The notes under the pieces: model-generated
Databases searched by the model: none
The model's input: the letters and a program-made list of their open reading frames with translations, nothing else
What the model was told of the DNA's origin: nothing
Shown here: positions 11,622 to 22,850 of the stretch, piece by piece
Layout: each line of letters begins with the position of its first letter
Numbering within the stretch: position 1 is the stretch's first letter
NCBI GenBank assembly: GCA_024349245.1
Contig: JALDNG010000041.1
Coordinates: 8,485,001-8,549,000 of the forward strand
Reading direction: 5' to 3'
Source of the DNA: Neodontobutis hainanensis
Taxonomy: Eukaryota > Chordata > Actinopteri > Gobiiformes > Odontobutidae
DNA length: 64,000 nucleotides
Translations under genes and position numbers: made by a program

Positions 11622-12378
11622 TGGCCACTTTATTAGGTACATCTTGCTAGAAGGGGCCCCTTTTGCCTTCAGAACTTTTGCCTTCAGAACTTTTGCCTTC
11701 AGTTGCCGCAGATTCTTCCATGATGTGAATCTCCCATTCCACCACAATCCAAACGTGCTCATTTTGATTGAGATCTGTTGAATGTGGGGGCCATTTGAGT
11801 AAAGTGGACTCATTGTCATGTTCAAGAAACCATTCTGAGTTGATTTGAGTCATTGAGTCTGAAAGTAGCCATCAGAAGATGGGTACACGGTGGTCATATT
11901 GGGATGGACAAGGTCAGCAACAATACTCCGGTAGGCTGTGGCATTGTTTAATTGGTACTAAGGAGCCTAAAAAAAATACCCCCCCCCCCCACCGTTACAC
12001 CAACACCACCAGCCTGAAACGCTGAGAAGGCAGGATGGATGGATGCATGCTTTCATGTTTTCTGCACCAAACTCAGACCCTACCATCTGAATGTTGCAGC
12101 AGAAATTGAGACTCATTAGACCAGTTTCCTGTTCTTAGCTGACAGGAGCAGCATCCGTTCTTCTGCTGCTGTAGCCCATCTGCTTCAGGGTTTGATGTGT
12201 TGTGCGTTCAGAGATGGTATTCTGCATACCTTGGTTGTAACAAAAGGTTGTTTGACTTACTGTTGCCTTTATATTATATCAAACCAGTCTCCTCTGACAT
12301 CAACAAGGCATTTACTGGATATTTTCTCTTTTTCGGAACATTGTCTGTAAACCCCAAAGATGGTTGTGGAACCAACTG
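11621..12378 (-). pseudogene. Tc1 family A transposon, decayed
   Basis: The left end TGGCCACTTTATTAGGTAC is the terminal repeat of a common fish Tc1 family, also seen inverted at the right end of 24478-24924. The minus strand then holds transposase pieces in order: NEHVWIVVEWEIHIM-like sequence near 11730 (equivalent to the DDE domain's last acidic region), a region antisense to GTCTCAATTTCTGCTG near 12090, and one antisense to CAACCAAGGTATGCAGAAT near 12225. Frameshifts, a C run at 11978-11991 and deletions break the gene, and the far terminal repeat is missing. A 15-base unit is triplicated at 11661-11705. Confidence 0.85.
11661..11705. repeat. three tandem copies of a 15-bp unit
   Basis: TTTTGCCTTCAGAAC occurs at 11661 and 11676 exactly and at 11691 with the last bases changed (TTTTGCCTTCAGTTG). 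The related Tc1 copy at 24478 has one equivalent stretch (TTTTGACTTCTGAACTGCC), so the repeat arose in this copy. Confidence 0.95.
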
Positions 12379-12573
12379 CCCGATAATATATTGACAATTG
12401 TATCTGCCCATACACTACTTGCAGACTTAAAAAAGACCTAGTTAAGACCTAGTTACTAGTTATCACGACAAAACTCAAGTAAACTTTCCCCAAGCTAAGC
12501 ATGAGTACGTTAGCATTCCAAAAGTTAATGGAAACACAATTTGTCATTTATTTACCATTTTTTATTTTTAATC

Positions 12574-12640
12574 ACTGTCCCATCCCAGCAACTTTTGGCC
12601 TTAGGGTACACCCTGGGCAATGGTCAGTTGGTTGCATATT
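12574..12640 (-). mobile_element. V-SINE 3' fragment, highly diverged
   Basis: CCCAGCAACTTTTGGCCTTA followed by GGGTACACCCTGGGCAATGG matches, with several changes, the 3' part of the V-SINE at 39029-39419 (CCCAGCAGCTTTGAGCC, then GGGGTACACCCTGGACAGTG). It is an old isolated piece with no head or tail. Confidence 0.65.
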
Positions 12641-14055
12641 CATATAAAAAATTGAAATAAATATGAATGGTCATTCTTTGAAGTACTGGTGTTCTGACCT
12701 TAAATAAATTCATTCTATATGTTTCTGTTGCTTTGAAATACATTGAAGGCTATTGTGCTTATAAGTGCTGTTTTGTGTGAGTCAGAAACCACATTTTACT
12801 ATCCACTCATATGACCATTAATGAAGGCTAAACTGGACCAAGGTTGGGTTGCAAAAATTGGCCCCTAAATGAGTAGGCCCATGGTTTTTATTCATTCGAG
12901 GTTGTTGTTGAGGGTGATTTCCCTGTGTCAGGTCCTCATATTAACACTCAGGGGATGAATACTAAACAAAGACACGAAGCACATGAAATCCATGAAAGCA
13001 CTTCATATTTTCCAATAGTGCACTCTCAGAAGGCTCTGCTCTGTCCTTTTGTGGCATCATGGTTCAGATACCTCATGAATGTTCATTTGTCTCGTTTGAG
13101 CCCAGGTCCGCGGCGCCACACCAATATGTCCATAAATAATGAAAGTTCAATTGAAGTTGTACCATTTGTATCCCTGAGAATGTCACCGCTGCTGGGCTTT
13201 ACTGGTAAATTAGATGGAACAGAAAGACAATAATGAAGAGAAGCACAAATGCTATTTTTACAGCATACTGTATGGATTGGTGACACACAAGACATAGCAA
13301 GATCTCTTTTATTTCTCTTTTAGAGATATTTATGTCACAGGACCATAATGCAATGTTCCTTTTTAACAACATGAAAAATCAGTAGAAATTAAATAATCAA
13401 ATGATTAATGTAACAAGACAACAAGTTTGTTTTTACATTAGTATTACAAATAAAGCATGATATTTTTATAAAAAAAAATCTTTCTTTTACCTTACCTTTT
13501 ATGTCACAATATTTGCTTCAATTTAATTTACTCTAGACAGGAAAAACAATGTTTCATGTAAAGTGTCAACTAAGATAAGAAACACACGCACAAAAGAAAT
13601 ATATATTAATACTAGTAATAATAATAATTACAACAGTTTTTATGTAGCCAGATTGTGTTTCTTTTGGATTATTTGTGTTTGTACAAGTAAGAATATTTCT
13701 TTCACCTGCTGAAATATCTTCTGTCAAGCCACGGTAACCATACCACTTTGGGGTGTTTGTACCACTTTGACAATGAAAACCCATCCGAAGCCTTGTTTCT
13801 ACTTGGTTGTACGGGTTGGGTGAGTACGGGGGGCACACGTTTCTACTTGATAGTCTGCATCTGCTTCACCAAAGTGCCTCAAAAGTTATGTCTTGATTTA
13901 AGGTGAAAATTGTATTTAAAGCAGACTTTAAGAACCTTCTGTCCATCTGCAATAATATAAAGAGAGAAATCCTGGTTTGTAGCTGTGTGAATTAAACCTT
14001 GTATGTAGCAGTGGGGGAAGTTGAAAGTACAACCCGTAATGGTTTATTCCAAGCT
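12641..14055. other. unique DNA with a possible conserved noncoding stretch
   Basis: No gene recognised. The segment 12990-13240 is of higher complexity than its flanks, is open on both strands and has short homeodomain/MADS-like words such as GTCCATAAATAATG. From 13560 to 13870 an unclassified repeat-like segment contains two GTTTCTACTTG words 39 bases apart (13796 and 13840). Confidence 0.35.
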
Positions 14056-14410
14056 TTATTATTATTATTATTATTACATATTTGTTATATAGCAATTTTC
14101 TGGGGGTGCAAAGACGCTTTACATATCTATTATTCATTCACTACAGTCACGCTGTTGGTGGTAAGCTACATCTGTAGCCACAGCTACAGATGTAGCTTAC
14201 CACAAACAGACTGACGTTGCAGTTATTCCGCATCTACGGACTCTCCAACCATCACCAAATACATTCACTAATCATATGCCACAGACACTGGAGGGTTAAG
14301 TGTCTTGCCCAAGGACACAACAACAGTATGAACTGTGGGGAGAGTGAGATTCGAACCGCCTACCTTCCAGTTGAAGGAAGACTGCTTTACCAACTGAGCT
14401 ACTGCCGGGG
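14056..14410 (-). mobile_element. tRNA-headed SINE (family S1, ATT-tail type), full length
   Basis: The minus strand runs from a complete tRNA-like head (GGCAGTAGCTCAGTTGGTAA on the minus strand at about 14387-14406, B box GGTTCGAATCTC near 14350) through GTCCTTGGGCAAGACACTTA to the tail GCTATATAACAAATATG and an (ATT)n run at 14056-14077. It carries an unusual perfect 21-bp inverted repeat at 14158-14203 that is absent from its relatives. Its head abuts the LINE fragment that starts at 14411. Confidence 0.9.
14158..14203. repeat. perfect 21-bp hairpin with 4-base loop inside a SINE
   Basis: The arms 14158-14178 and 14183-14203 are exact reverse complements around the loop CACA. Other SINE copies have only the left arm sequence (TAAGCTACATCTGTAG) and continue into unrelated SINE body, so the right arm is a local inverted copy. 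Confidence 0.95.
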
Positions 14411-14942
14411 CGCCCTCATCAACAAGGCCCAGCAGAGGATGTACTTCTTGCGGCAGCTGAGGAAAGCCAAGCTGCCAGTGCAGATGATGGTGCAGTTCTA
14501 CACGGCCATCATTGAATCTCTCCTCACCTCCTTCATCGCCGTGTGGTTCGCTGGAGCCACAGCCAGGGACAGACAAAGACTGCAGCACATTGGGCGCTCT
14601 GCAGAGAAGATGATCGGCTGCAGCCTTCCATCTCTCCAGGACCTGTACGTCTCCAGGACTCGGGGACGATCACAGCCGACCCTTCTCACCCCATACATGG
14701 ACTATTTGAGTCACTCCCCACAGGCAGGAGGCAACGATCCATTCGGATTAGAACTACCTGCCATAAGAACAGTTTCTTTCTCGCTACCATTGGACTAATT
14801 AACACTTCATAACACTTTAATAAGCACATAATATCTGCTGCACTGCATGCTTTTTATATTGCACCTTATTGTTGAAGCAAGTCTCTAGTTTGTGAATCTT
14901 GTTCACTGACAATGGCAATAAACGTTTTTCTGATTCTGATCC
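14411..14942 (+). pseudogene. L2-like LINE, C-terminal reverse transcriptase fragment and 3' end
   Basis: An open frame reads INKAQQRMYFLRQLRKAKL, then FYTAIIESLLTSFIAVWFAG and SAEKMIGCSLPSLQDLY. This is the region after the reverse transcriptase palm in L2/Rex-type non-LTR elements (FLRxLR, then FYxxxIES). Near 14650-14680 the homologous frame shifts, continuing in a second frame as SHPIHGLFESLPTGRR and CHKNSFFLATIGLIN. The 3' untranslated part ends in the short tandem TTCTGATTCTGAT typical of L2-like elements. The catalytic palm is absent, so the copy is 5' truncated and dead. Confidence 0.9.
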
Positions 14943-16431
14943 TAGAGAAGAAAAAGAGAAACAATAGAATATAATAAAACCATCAATGATGAAAGCCTTC
15001 TTTTTCATTTACAGTTCAGACATCCCAGTGGGTTGGAGCACATTAACTCACATTAAATTTCCAGCACCGCCAGAACACCCCTGCCCTTTCTGTATCCCTT
15101 CTGGAGCCGGCCACAGCCCTGTCTTAATCTGAGAGAACCATCCCAAAAGACGAGCACTTTTCTTGGGGTTAATTGTATGTGACATCCATAAAGCAGCTCT
15201 GGTTAGGGTTGGCACTTGGTTATAGAGCCAGTTGTTTCACTCCAGGTAGATTTTACTACTCTCTTATCTCATCACTGAAAAAAAATTGTCAGGCGTTTCA
15301 AAGAAAGTTCAAAAGGCTAATTAATTTAACATAGGGGGAATTGATTAATTTAACCTTTTTGCGTAGGTTCGCTTTTCAGAGATGATGCTATGTAAACACT
15401 GTGATTATCTTTGATTATGAAGGTTTTGCATTACAGAATTAGTTTTTGTCTTATACTCTCTCAAAGAAAAGCAGAAGATTTTTTGGTGCTATTTGGGTTA
15501 TCTTTTTTGACCCCACATTAAACCATATTATGCTATTTGGTTAACCCAGACTGCTAATGAGGAGGCACAAGGAAGGATCAACTCCCACAGCTATCTTTGT
15601 CCTTTCATTTAGATGGAGTAGGTCAATGAATGTAGCACGAAGAGGAACTGATAAGGATCTTCCTCCTGAGGATCTTTATCCAAGCCTTACGGCAAGAGCT
15701 GTACATTTTGATTACACTTTCAATGCATGATTCAAACCAACTGCACTCTTGGAATGCACCTGTTTGAAACCGTTTTATTTTAATGTATAACTAAAGGAAA
15801 GATGGTGTGCAAGTTTTTTGGGTTATGTTTCTTCTTGGCATTGGAATTGGGTCAGTCACAGATTCTTTGTCACTGTGGATGCTCAGAAAACCTCAAGTAT
15901 TACTCCCATTACCCACAGTGCTTTTCCCCTGGGCCATGGCACTCACACAGAAGGTAATTACACAACATAATATTATTAATTACTAGGAGCAGTCATGCTG
16001 CCGTCGGAGTTGAACTCTCCACAGATGAGATTCTCTGAGTCCCAGGCATCTGCAGGGCACCGCCTAAGGTTAAGTGACCCACTCATCTTTGTCACTGTCA
16101 CTACATGTGGGGGGAATTATCTCAGCTCCTCTGTTCCTCTGCGATTGTCTGTAGTCATTTTGTTTTCCTGCCACAGTTGGGAAGATGGTTAGGAAATGTT
16201 GGGAAGAAAATGGCAGTGCAGCAGCATGTAAAATAGTGCTACTAATACTAGTCACATTTCCATAAAGACATTTAGTTTCAATTTAAAATATTGGTTTAGT
16301 AAAGTTTATAAAGACTCTACACTCTGTCATGTTTCCCATTTCAAAAACACATCTGGCAATAAACATTTATATTACAAAAAGCTCATTTGTGACATGAATT
16401 ATTTGACTGTCACATTATGTATGGACGCAAA
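14943..16431. other. no feature recognised
   Basis: Unique sequence. The open frames at 15995 and 16070 lie on opposite strands of the same stretch and have no domain. Confidence 0.45.
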
Positions 16432-16967
16432 ATAATTTTCTCCAACTGAACAGAGAAAAGACTGAACTAATCACCTTTGGGCCACAGAAACAAAGAGAAA
16501 GTGTCAGCAGTCACATTGAGTTTCTTTCTCTAAAATCTAAAAAACAGGTTAGGAATCTAAGGGGTCATCATGGACATCATTTCCACATTCACATTACATC
16601 ATCAGCATTTTATCACCTTAAAAACATTTCCAGGAGGTTAATGTCTAAACCATATACATTATATTTCTGAATATATTTCTCACATGCTAGTTGCGTATAA
16701 ACCTTCTCGAACTCTGAGAACATCTGGGACAGGCCTTCTGCTTGTGCCCAGAGTTAGAACTAAACCAAAAATCTGGAACAGCCCCAACTTTAATAGTGTT
16801 TAAGGAGAGGTTAAAAACCTTTTTAGCTCTGACTACATTCAATAAAGACAACTAAAAGTGTCTTCTCAAATTTTTTTCTTGTGAATTTTATTTAGTTTTT
16901 TTTTTCTTTCTGTACAGCCCGTTGAGTTAGCCTTGTATGAATATACACTAAATAAAATCGCTTGGCC
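16432..16967 (+). pseudogene. L2/Rex-like LINE fragment, internally deleted
   Basis: The start reads QLNREKTELITFGPQKQ, a LINE reverse transcriptase motif (L-N-x-x-K-T-E-x-x-x-F-G-P) found just after the catalytic YADD. A remnant around 16715-16850 has decayed words of the C-terminal region (ACATCTGGGACAGGCCTTCT; GTTTAAGGAGAGGTTAAAAA). The 3' end reads CACTAAATAAAATCGCTTGG at about 16947-16966, resembling the tail of the fragment at 34520-34776. Stops and deletions are frequent. Confidence 0.75.
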
Positions 16968-19124
16968 TACTGGCGATATTGGCCTATTGTGTGGCGCTGG
17001 TGGGCACACAAAGAAGCACTTCCTAAAAGCATTATCTGTTTTTTTCCTTAGGCCACAACAGAATAAAACTTACCACCTGGGAATGTCTGCTGTCTCTAAA
17101 GTTTTAAAATAGAAATAGAAATATTTCAAAATTTAGTTTTACATTCTTTACATTTTTAACATGCCAGTCAGAGTGGTGACGACAAGTCTGCCTAGGGTCT
17201 TTTTTTAAAGTGCAGTCTTTTGGATATTCATTTTTAATAAAAACAATTAAATAATGTCCCATTGTTCTGTTATTGCCCCTTTTAATCTTTTAATCTTAGT
17301 CTTTAGAGCATCTTCTCAAATGCAGCATTCTCAGACACTTTTATCTTCCACAGTCCAAGCTTTGAAGCTTTCAAAATAATACAAGTACAAGTCACTAATC
17401 TAGTACATAACACTCTAAATGCTGGTTTATTTTCTGTCCTCACACAGCCTATGTGTCTTGGGCAACTCCTGTTTTAATGTTAAAGTTGAGATTTTTTGCA
17501 AACCAAATGTTATTGTACTGTTGTTCATATAGCAATTCCTTTGAATTTATTATTGAATTTTGCACATAACAAAGCAGTAAATTGCAGTAAATCGCAAAAA
17601 CTCCTGTGATGAATTGTAATCATTGCCCAGCAATAAAATAAATAAATGAAAAAAAAAAGTAGCACGTTTTCCTTCGTATCACGTATAATACAAGCATTTT
17701 ACACAGAACATTACATGAATAATTACAAAGAGCTAAGTTTATAACTCACCTCTGTTGCACTGTGTTTAATACTACTCAACTTTTTTGTAACTATAGCTAA
17801 ACAACAGTTAAATTAACTAAATTAACAAGAACATAGTTCTTTCTTTGAGTATTATGCAATAAAGTGTCTACTGAACTCTTTTGATTGATCTTTACATTCA
17901 CTGCAATTTTAATATAAACACAACACTCAATTACTAAGAAGTTATTCATGTGTGAAAAATAAGTATAAACCCTCAGAATGGAGTACACAAACTGAAAACA
18001 TGGCTACTGTGCACATGTCCTAAATAACACATGCACTAATTGCATTTAAGCCATATCTTTAAGGTTCATTTGGCATTAACACTTTTGAGTAATACAGCAG
18101 CAGTGTAATATAATGGACAGTATTCGGCAAATCATGTACAATATATTAAAATAATTGAATAAATATGATTAACATCAGGTGAGTAGCCAGTTAATTCATA
18201 GAAGTATAGTTTACCGGGGCACGCTTCAATCAGAGTCACAAAAATATGATATAATTGAATCATGTTTGATGTCAAAAGGCGTGATTGATTTTCTGACAGA
18301 TGTAAATAAGGGCCTTCGGTGCAAGCGGGTATTAGCTAATGCACCATGGCATCTTTGGTCTATTTTTAATTAAATTGTCAAGGCAAACTGACATTTGCCA
18401 ATATCTAATATGTGATACTTCAAAAGCTTAAAGAATTGTGTTGTCAAGTTCTGCTCATGAGCTGTTACATTGCAATAAAAGCTTCATGGTGCTAATATCT
18501 CGGCATATACAACTGTCACAATAATTGTTAAGCCAGAACAAGGAGGTTTCCATGAGATATGTAAAGGGCTTACAGCAGGATTAAATGAAGCGTTATATAA
18601 ACCAAGCATGTAGGATGGGATCAGGGGGAGAGCATGATGCTGGGAGTTTTCTTAATGATATTGCTGCATAAACATTTCCTTTAAAACGGAGGTAAACCTC
18701 AAATAGAGCTTTGTCTAAAAAAGGGGGGAACTTTCCGTGCTTAAAACAGAATTACTGTGTCTCTTTTGAAATGTCTAAATCAGACATAGACTGGGTTTAC
18801 ATCGATTGAAGAATTAGCTCAACTCAGTTCAAAAGTTTTCAAAGAAGATATGGCAAGAGGTTTGTAGAAAATGTAAAATTTCCCCACATTTTCAAAAGTA
18901 TGCATCTTTGTGGCACAATTCTAAAGTCAAGATTTGTAAACAGGCAATTTATTTTAGGGACATTACAAAAAAGTTTAAACTAGAGGAACATAATAATAGT
19001 AATAATAATCATTTTTGAATGCCTTATGGGATTGTCCACTTGTCTCTTCAATATGGAGCAATGTATTAAAGCACTGAATATGATATATGTGATGTATTCC
19101 TAATGTAATCAAATTAAGTTTAAC
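16968..19124. other. unique DNA with a possible conserved noncoding element at 18180-18620
   Basis: No coding gene recognised. The segment 18180-18620 contains clustered motifs resembling binding sites of developmental factors: TGATTGATT at about 18281, TGACAG at 18294 and GTAAATA at 18302. The stretch 16968-18180 shows nothing beyond A/T-rich DNA. Confidence 0.35.
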
Positions 19125-19290
19125 CGGAACCGGAAGGTTGGTGGATCAAGTCCTGCTCATACAGTTCATACTGTTGTTGTGTCCTTGGGCAAGACACTTA
19201 AGTGGTGTCCCAGATGTAACACTGGTGAATTGAAGCTCAATGAATGACGCGACTGTCAGCTAAATGAAAAAATGTAAAAGCAAAGCTGCC
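19125..19290 (+). mobile_element. tRNA-headed SINE (S1), 5' truncated and decayed
   Basis: Starts within the head at GGAAGGTTGGTGGATCAAGT, contains the body motif GTCCTTGGGCAAGACACTTA and ends with a decayed L2-type tail (GACTGTCAGCTAAATGAAAA). The A box and part of the B box are lost. Confidence 0.8.
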
Positions 19291-19760
19291 AGGGCATTAA
19301 CATTTTTTCTAGTTTGTTTTAAAAAAATAAGTTACTTGTAGCTCATGGCTGTGTGTCGTTTAGTTTAGTTTATTATTTATTTGTCATGGAACATGTGCAA
19401 ACACATTAATCTAACAAAAGAATAGATGCTTTACACCAGATTTAGCTGAAGCTAATTTCCATCTGCAGTCCCAGGGCAGATAAAACATGAAAATACAATA
19501 AAGTGTATGCATCAAAAATCAATAACCCACAAATCAACATTCACACTTCAACGTAAGCTAGTCACACTACACATAACATTCAACTTTCTACAATTGCTAC
19601 AGTAAAACCAAACCTAAAACCTTACAAACTACCATAAACAAATTCAGTGCTGACATAAATGGTTTTCTAACAATTCTTTTTTAACATTATGAGAAAAGTC
19701 TCTCAGGTCAAAGGTCAGAGTATCTGGGAGATTTTTCCATTGATTTACGGCTTTGAATGA
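19291..19760. repeat. possible unclassified dispersed repeat
   Basis: The segment from about 19375 (TATTTATTTGTCATGGAACA) through GCTTTACACCAGATTTAGC and CATCTGCAGTCCCAGGGCAG looks like a dispersed fish repeat, probably the antisense 3' end of a retroelement. There is no second copy in the window and boundaries are uncertain. Confidence 0.3.
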
Positions 19761-20916
19761 AAAGGCTGTCTGTGGCTCTACATTATTTAATAAAGAATAT
19801 GAATAAATGAATGTTAGTATTTTATATATTTTTTACCTTCCTCCTGCTACTACTATTGTTTCTGTTTTTTTTTTGTTGGTTAGTTTAGTAAATATTTTTA
19901 ATATTTTGTCATTGAATTAATTTAAATTGCAGATTGGTTACTTAGTCCATCCTTACGTTTGTTGCTAACTTTTTAAATCCTAAATCACAAAATAATACTA
20001 AAATGTTTTACAATGTGGAGTTATTAGGAAGGATGCTGTGTTCCTGCTCAGAGCTGTTCACAGATCCTGTCTCCCTCTGCTCCTCTGAGCTGCACTCACA
20101 CTGCTGACTCTTTCTCAATTCATTATTAGGATACTTACATTTTAGTTGTAAAAAATAGACTGCTTTCTTGATGACAAAGCTAAGCCCAAAGAGTTACATG
20201 CGAGCAGTGCCTCTGTCACAGCAAGGATCTGTGAGAGGGAAAGAGGAGGGGCTGAGGGGGCATGACAGACAGAAAGAGAAACAGATTAGAGTTTTTAATT
20301 GAAGGTTATTATCTTACGTATCCTTGCCCATGTTTAATGAGTTTGGACAGTTTATGTGAGCCCTGCAGCAGTCTTAGGACTACCCCACGTTATTACGCAA
20401 TAAAATTATTGTTGGCGTTAGCTAATTAATGCGTTAATGTGATAATAATGTGTTAATTTGCCTTAAACAGTAAAAAAATATATTAAACATTTGCAAAACA
20501 AAGCATGTGTAATAATAAATATATTATTTTATAATTCTTTAAAGTCTTTGAAAATAATAACATGAGAATGAGTAATATGATTGTATATATAGAATATAAA
20601 CACATGTATTATGTCCTAACAAACAATGCATCTGATGGTGATTGGTAAAGTACACAAAAATGTGTAAAGCATTTTGGAAAATAAAGTTAGAGCTTCAAAA
20701 GCACACATTTTATTTTTGTCTCAAACCAGCCAATGAGCCCACCAGGATCTTTACCTTTTACCATCAACATGTTTTACAATATTTTTTAATATATCCCGCT
20801 ATAAGCACCTCATTAGACTCCCAATCTAGTAAATATAGAAGTAAAAATAAATTTAATGGCATATAAAAAATACATAAACACACCTATACGCATGTACGTA
20901 GATAAATAAATAAAAA
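19761..20916. other. no feature recognised
   Basis: AT-rich unique sequence without recognisable coding or repeat content. Confidence 0.4.
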
Positions 20917-21081
20917 CCATGGCTGACAGGGCCTTCGAGGCAGCTGCTCTCCGTCTGTGGAATGCCCTGCCTGACCACCTCAGGGCCCCACAGACAGTGG
21001 ATGCTTTTAAAAACTTTCCTTTTTAAAAAAGTGTATTTAACTTAACTTAATCTCTGTGCATATTATTATTTTTATAGTTGT
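20917..21081 (+). pseudogene. LINE (L2/Rex-like) ORF end, part 1, split by an LTR
   Basis: Reads DRAFEAAALRLWNALPDHL, followed by RAPQTVDAFKNFPF and a stop. This is the very C terminus of an L2/Rex-type ORF2 (pattern D-R-A-F, A-x-x-L-W-N-x-L-P, then a phenylalanine-rich end). The untranslated part starts TTTAACTTAACTTAA at about 21037 and is interrupted at 21081 by a 630-bp insertion; it resumes at 21717. The solo tail at 47668-47870 shows the uninterrupted order. Confidence 0.8.
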
Positions 21082-21711
21082 TGTTACGGCCCAAAAGAGT
21101 CGAACATATTTAACAGAGGACACAGGAGGCAAAAACAGTTCATTTCAAAACTTGTTTATTGATTTAGTTTTAGACTGTTAAACTGTTATTTTTTTTTATC
21201 TTGATGTTTTACTCTTCTCATTTCTTATTAAAAAGAGAATCTAAAACCCTCCCGTGCCCAAAAAACAGGAAAGTAGCAAAGAAAAGGTGGACGTGGTGAG
21301 CAAACAGAACATAAAGGAAGGAGTGACCCCGGGCCAACCCTGTACAGGGCCGTAGAACTCCTCCACCGCCCTACACAACACAACCCCCCATTATTAACCT
21401 GAACAAAATAAAGGAGAAATCAGACAGCCGGTCCCACCAGGCCAAACGAAAACAAGGCTAGGCTAACAAGGATTAAAGAGGCATGGAACACGCCGGAACA
21501 GCTGAGGCAGACGCGAGAGAGCACGAGCGAGCCTACTCAGGTGACTTATATACTCTGAGGAGCCTCAAAAAGAAAACGTAATATATTTCCAAACAAAAAT
21601 ATCTAAACTATGAAAACCACCGAATACAAAATATACAAAAGAGATAAACAATTAATACAATTACTACATCAAATAAAGAAGAAGGAAATAAAGGTGCACC
21701 TGCACCTAGTA
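21082..21711 (-). mobile_element. probable solo LTR inserted in a LINE 3' end
   Basis: The insertion is flanked by a 5-bp duplication, GTTGT at 21077-21081 and 21712-21716, as made by LTR retrotransposon integrases. On the plus strand it begins TGTTACGGCCC and ends CTAGTA. On the minus strand it has a TATA-like GTATATAAG at 21545-21553 and an AATAAAC-type polyadenylation signal at about 21154-21160, the order expected for U3, R and U5 of a minus-strand LTR. One end is TA rather than the canonical TG/CA, so a mutation or a misplaced boundary is possible. No internal genes are present, which fits LTR-LTR recombination. Confidence 0.6.
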
Positions 21712-21857
21712 GTTGTTATACTCTGTTTATTGCATTTAAATTTTTTATTCATTATATGCTGGTTAACTTTTATATTGCACTTTGAGGTTTTGTTTAAAAT
21801 AAAAAGCGCCTTACAAATAAAGTGTATTATTCTTATTCATATTCTTATTCTTATTAT
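21712..21857 (+). mobile_element. LINE 3' tail, part 2 (resumes after the LTR)
   Basis: After the target duplication the sequence continues TATTGCACTTTGAGGTTTTG, then ACAAATAAAGTGTATTATTC and a degenerate (ATTCTT)n run. The same words in the same order appear at 47785-47845, so the halves at 20917 and 21712 were once one LINE end. Confidence 0.8.
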
Positions 21858-22850
21858 ATTCCTATTTTTCTCCTGCTCATGTAGTTCAGAAATGGTTTCC
21901 ATGCTTTAAAGAAACAGTCCTGTCATTGTAAATGTCTATGGGTCACATGCTCATGGCTGGCAATGGTACACATCTATTTACAGAATGAAGGTATCTTGAT
22001 GCAGAATTTCTTGTTGAACTTAGAAAAGAGAATTGACTATTTTCTATGCTGTGCTCAGTTTGTCTTCTCTGGGCAGTTGTTGAGGAACAGGAAGGAATAC
22101 AACTTATACTGGGTTATATAGAGCTTTAAAAGTATTTTTATATATTATATATATGCATATATATATATATATATTATTCTACTATATACTACAAAATGTT
22201 ACACAATACACCTTTAAACCAACTGTAATGTTTATGTGATGCTGACATTGTTTAATTATGTCAGGAGTCATTGTAGTTATGACTTACTCAGACTATCTCA
22301 TTGCTCTTATCTTTTTTTAGGCCTTGCAGATGATCAGTGAGATACATCTCTAGTCCATCTGAAGCACTGGTACCTGGAGACATGCTGCCGGGCCGCTGCA
22401 CTCATCTTATTTGATATATGGACTTTTATGTCAGCTGTGGCAATCTGCTCTATGCATCATGTCTAGTTTCCTGTGTAGGAGAGGATAAAAGACGTGATAG
22501 TCCCATTCCTTGCAGCAATGGCTTCCGGACTGTCTTTTGGTGTAATGTATTAACTATTGTATGCTTTAGGAGCAGGGACCAACAGTAAAAAACTGCTCAC
22601 ATTAGACATTCATCATTCAAACTGATTTACATCATGACAATTGAACTGTATTACTGAAGGCACATGTTTAGTTACTGCCTAGGCCCATTATTCTCCTCTG
22701 GAATTGTTGAAGATAAACCAATTCTCTTTGAACAAACTTAACGACTCTTTAAAATGAACAGAGATGCAATTGCAAGTCGTTCTAGTTATTTATTTATTTA
22801 TTTATTTGCTTCATTTTATACAGATGCACACATAGTGAGATGGATAACAG
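21858..22850. other. no gene; small AT and TTTA repeats
   Basis: An imperfect (TA)n tract lies at about 22137-22176 and a (TTTA)n tract at 22786-22808. The rest is unique. Confidence 0.5.

Noticed and set aside
11461..11825. Overlapping open frames with Thr-His or Cys-Val repeats
   Set aside because: They are produced by the (AC)n tract and Tc1 remnants.
14217..14798. 193-codon gene
   Set aside because: It joins antisense SINE to LINE sequence at 14410 and is frameshifted relative to the LINE ORF.
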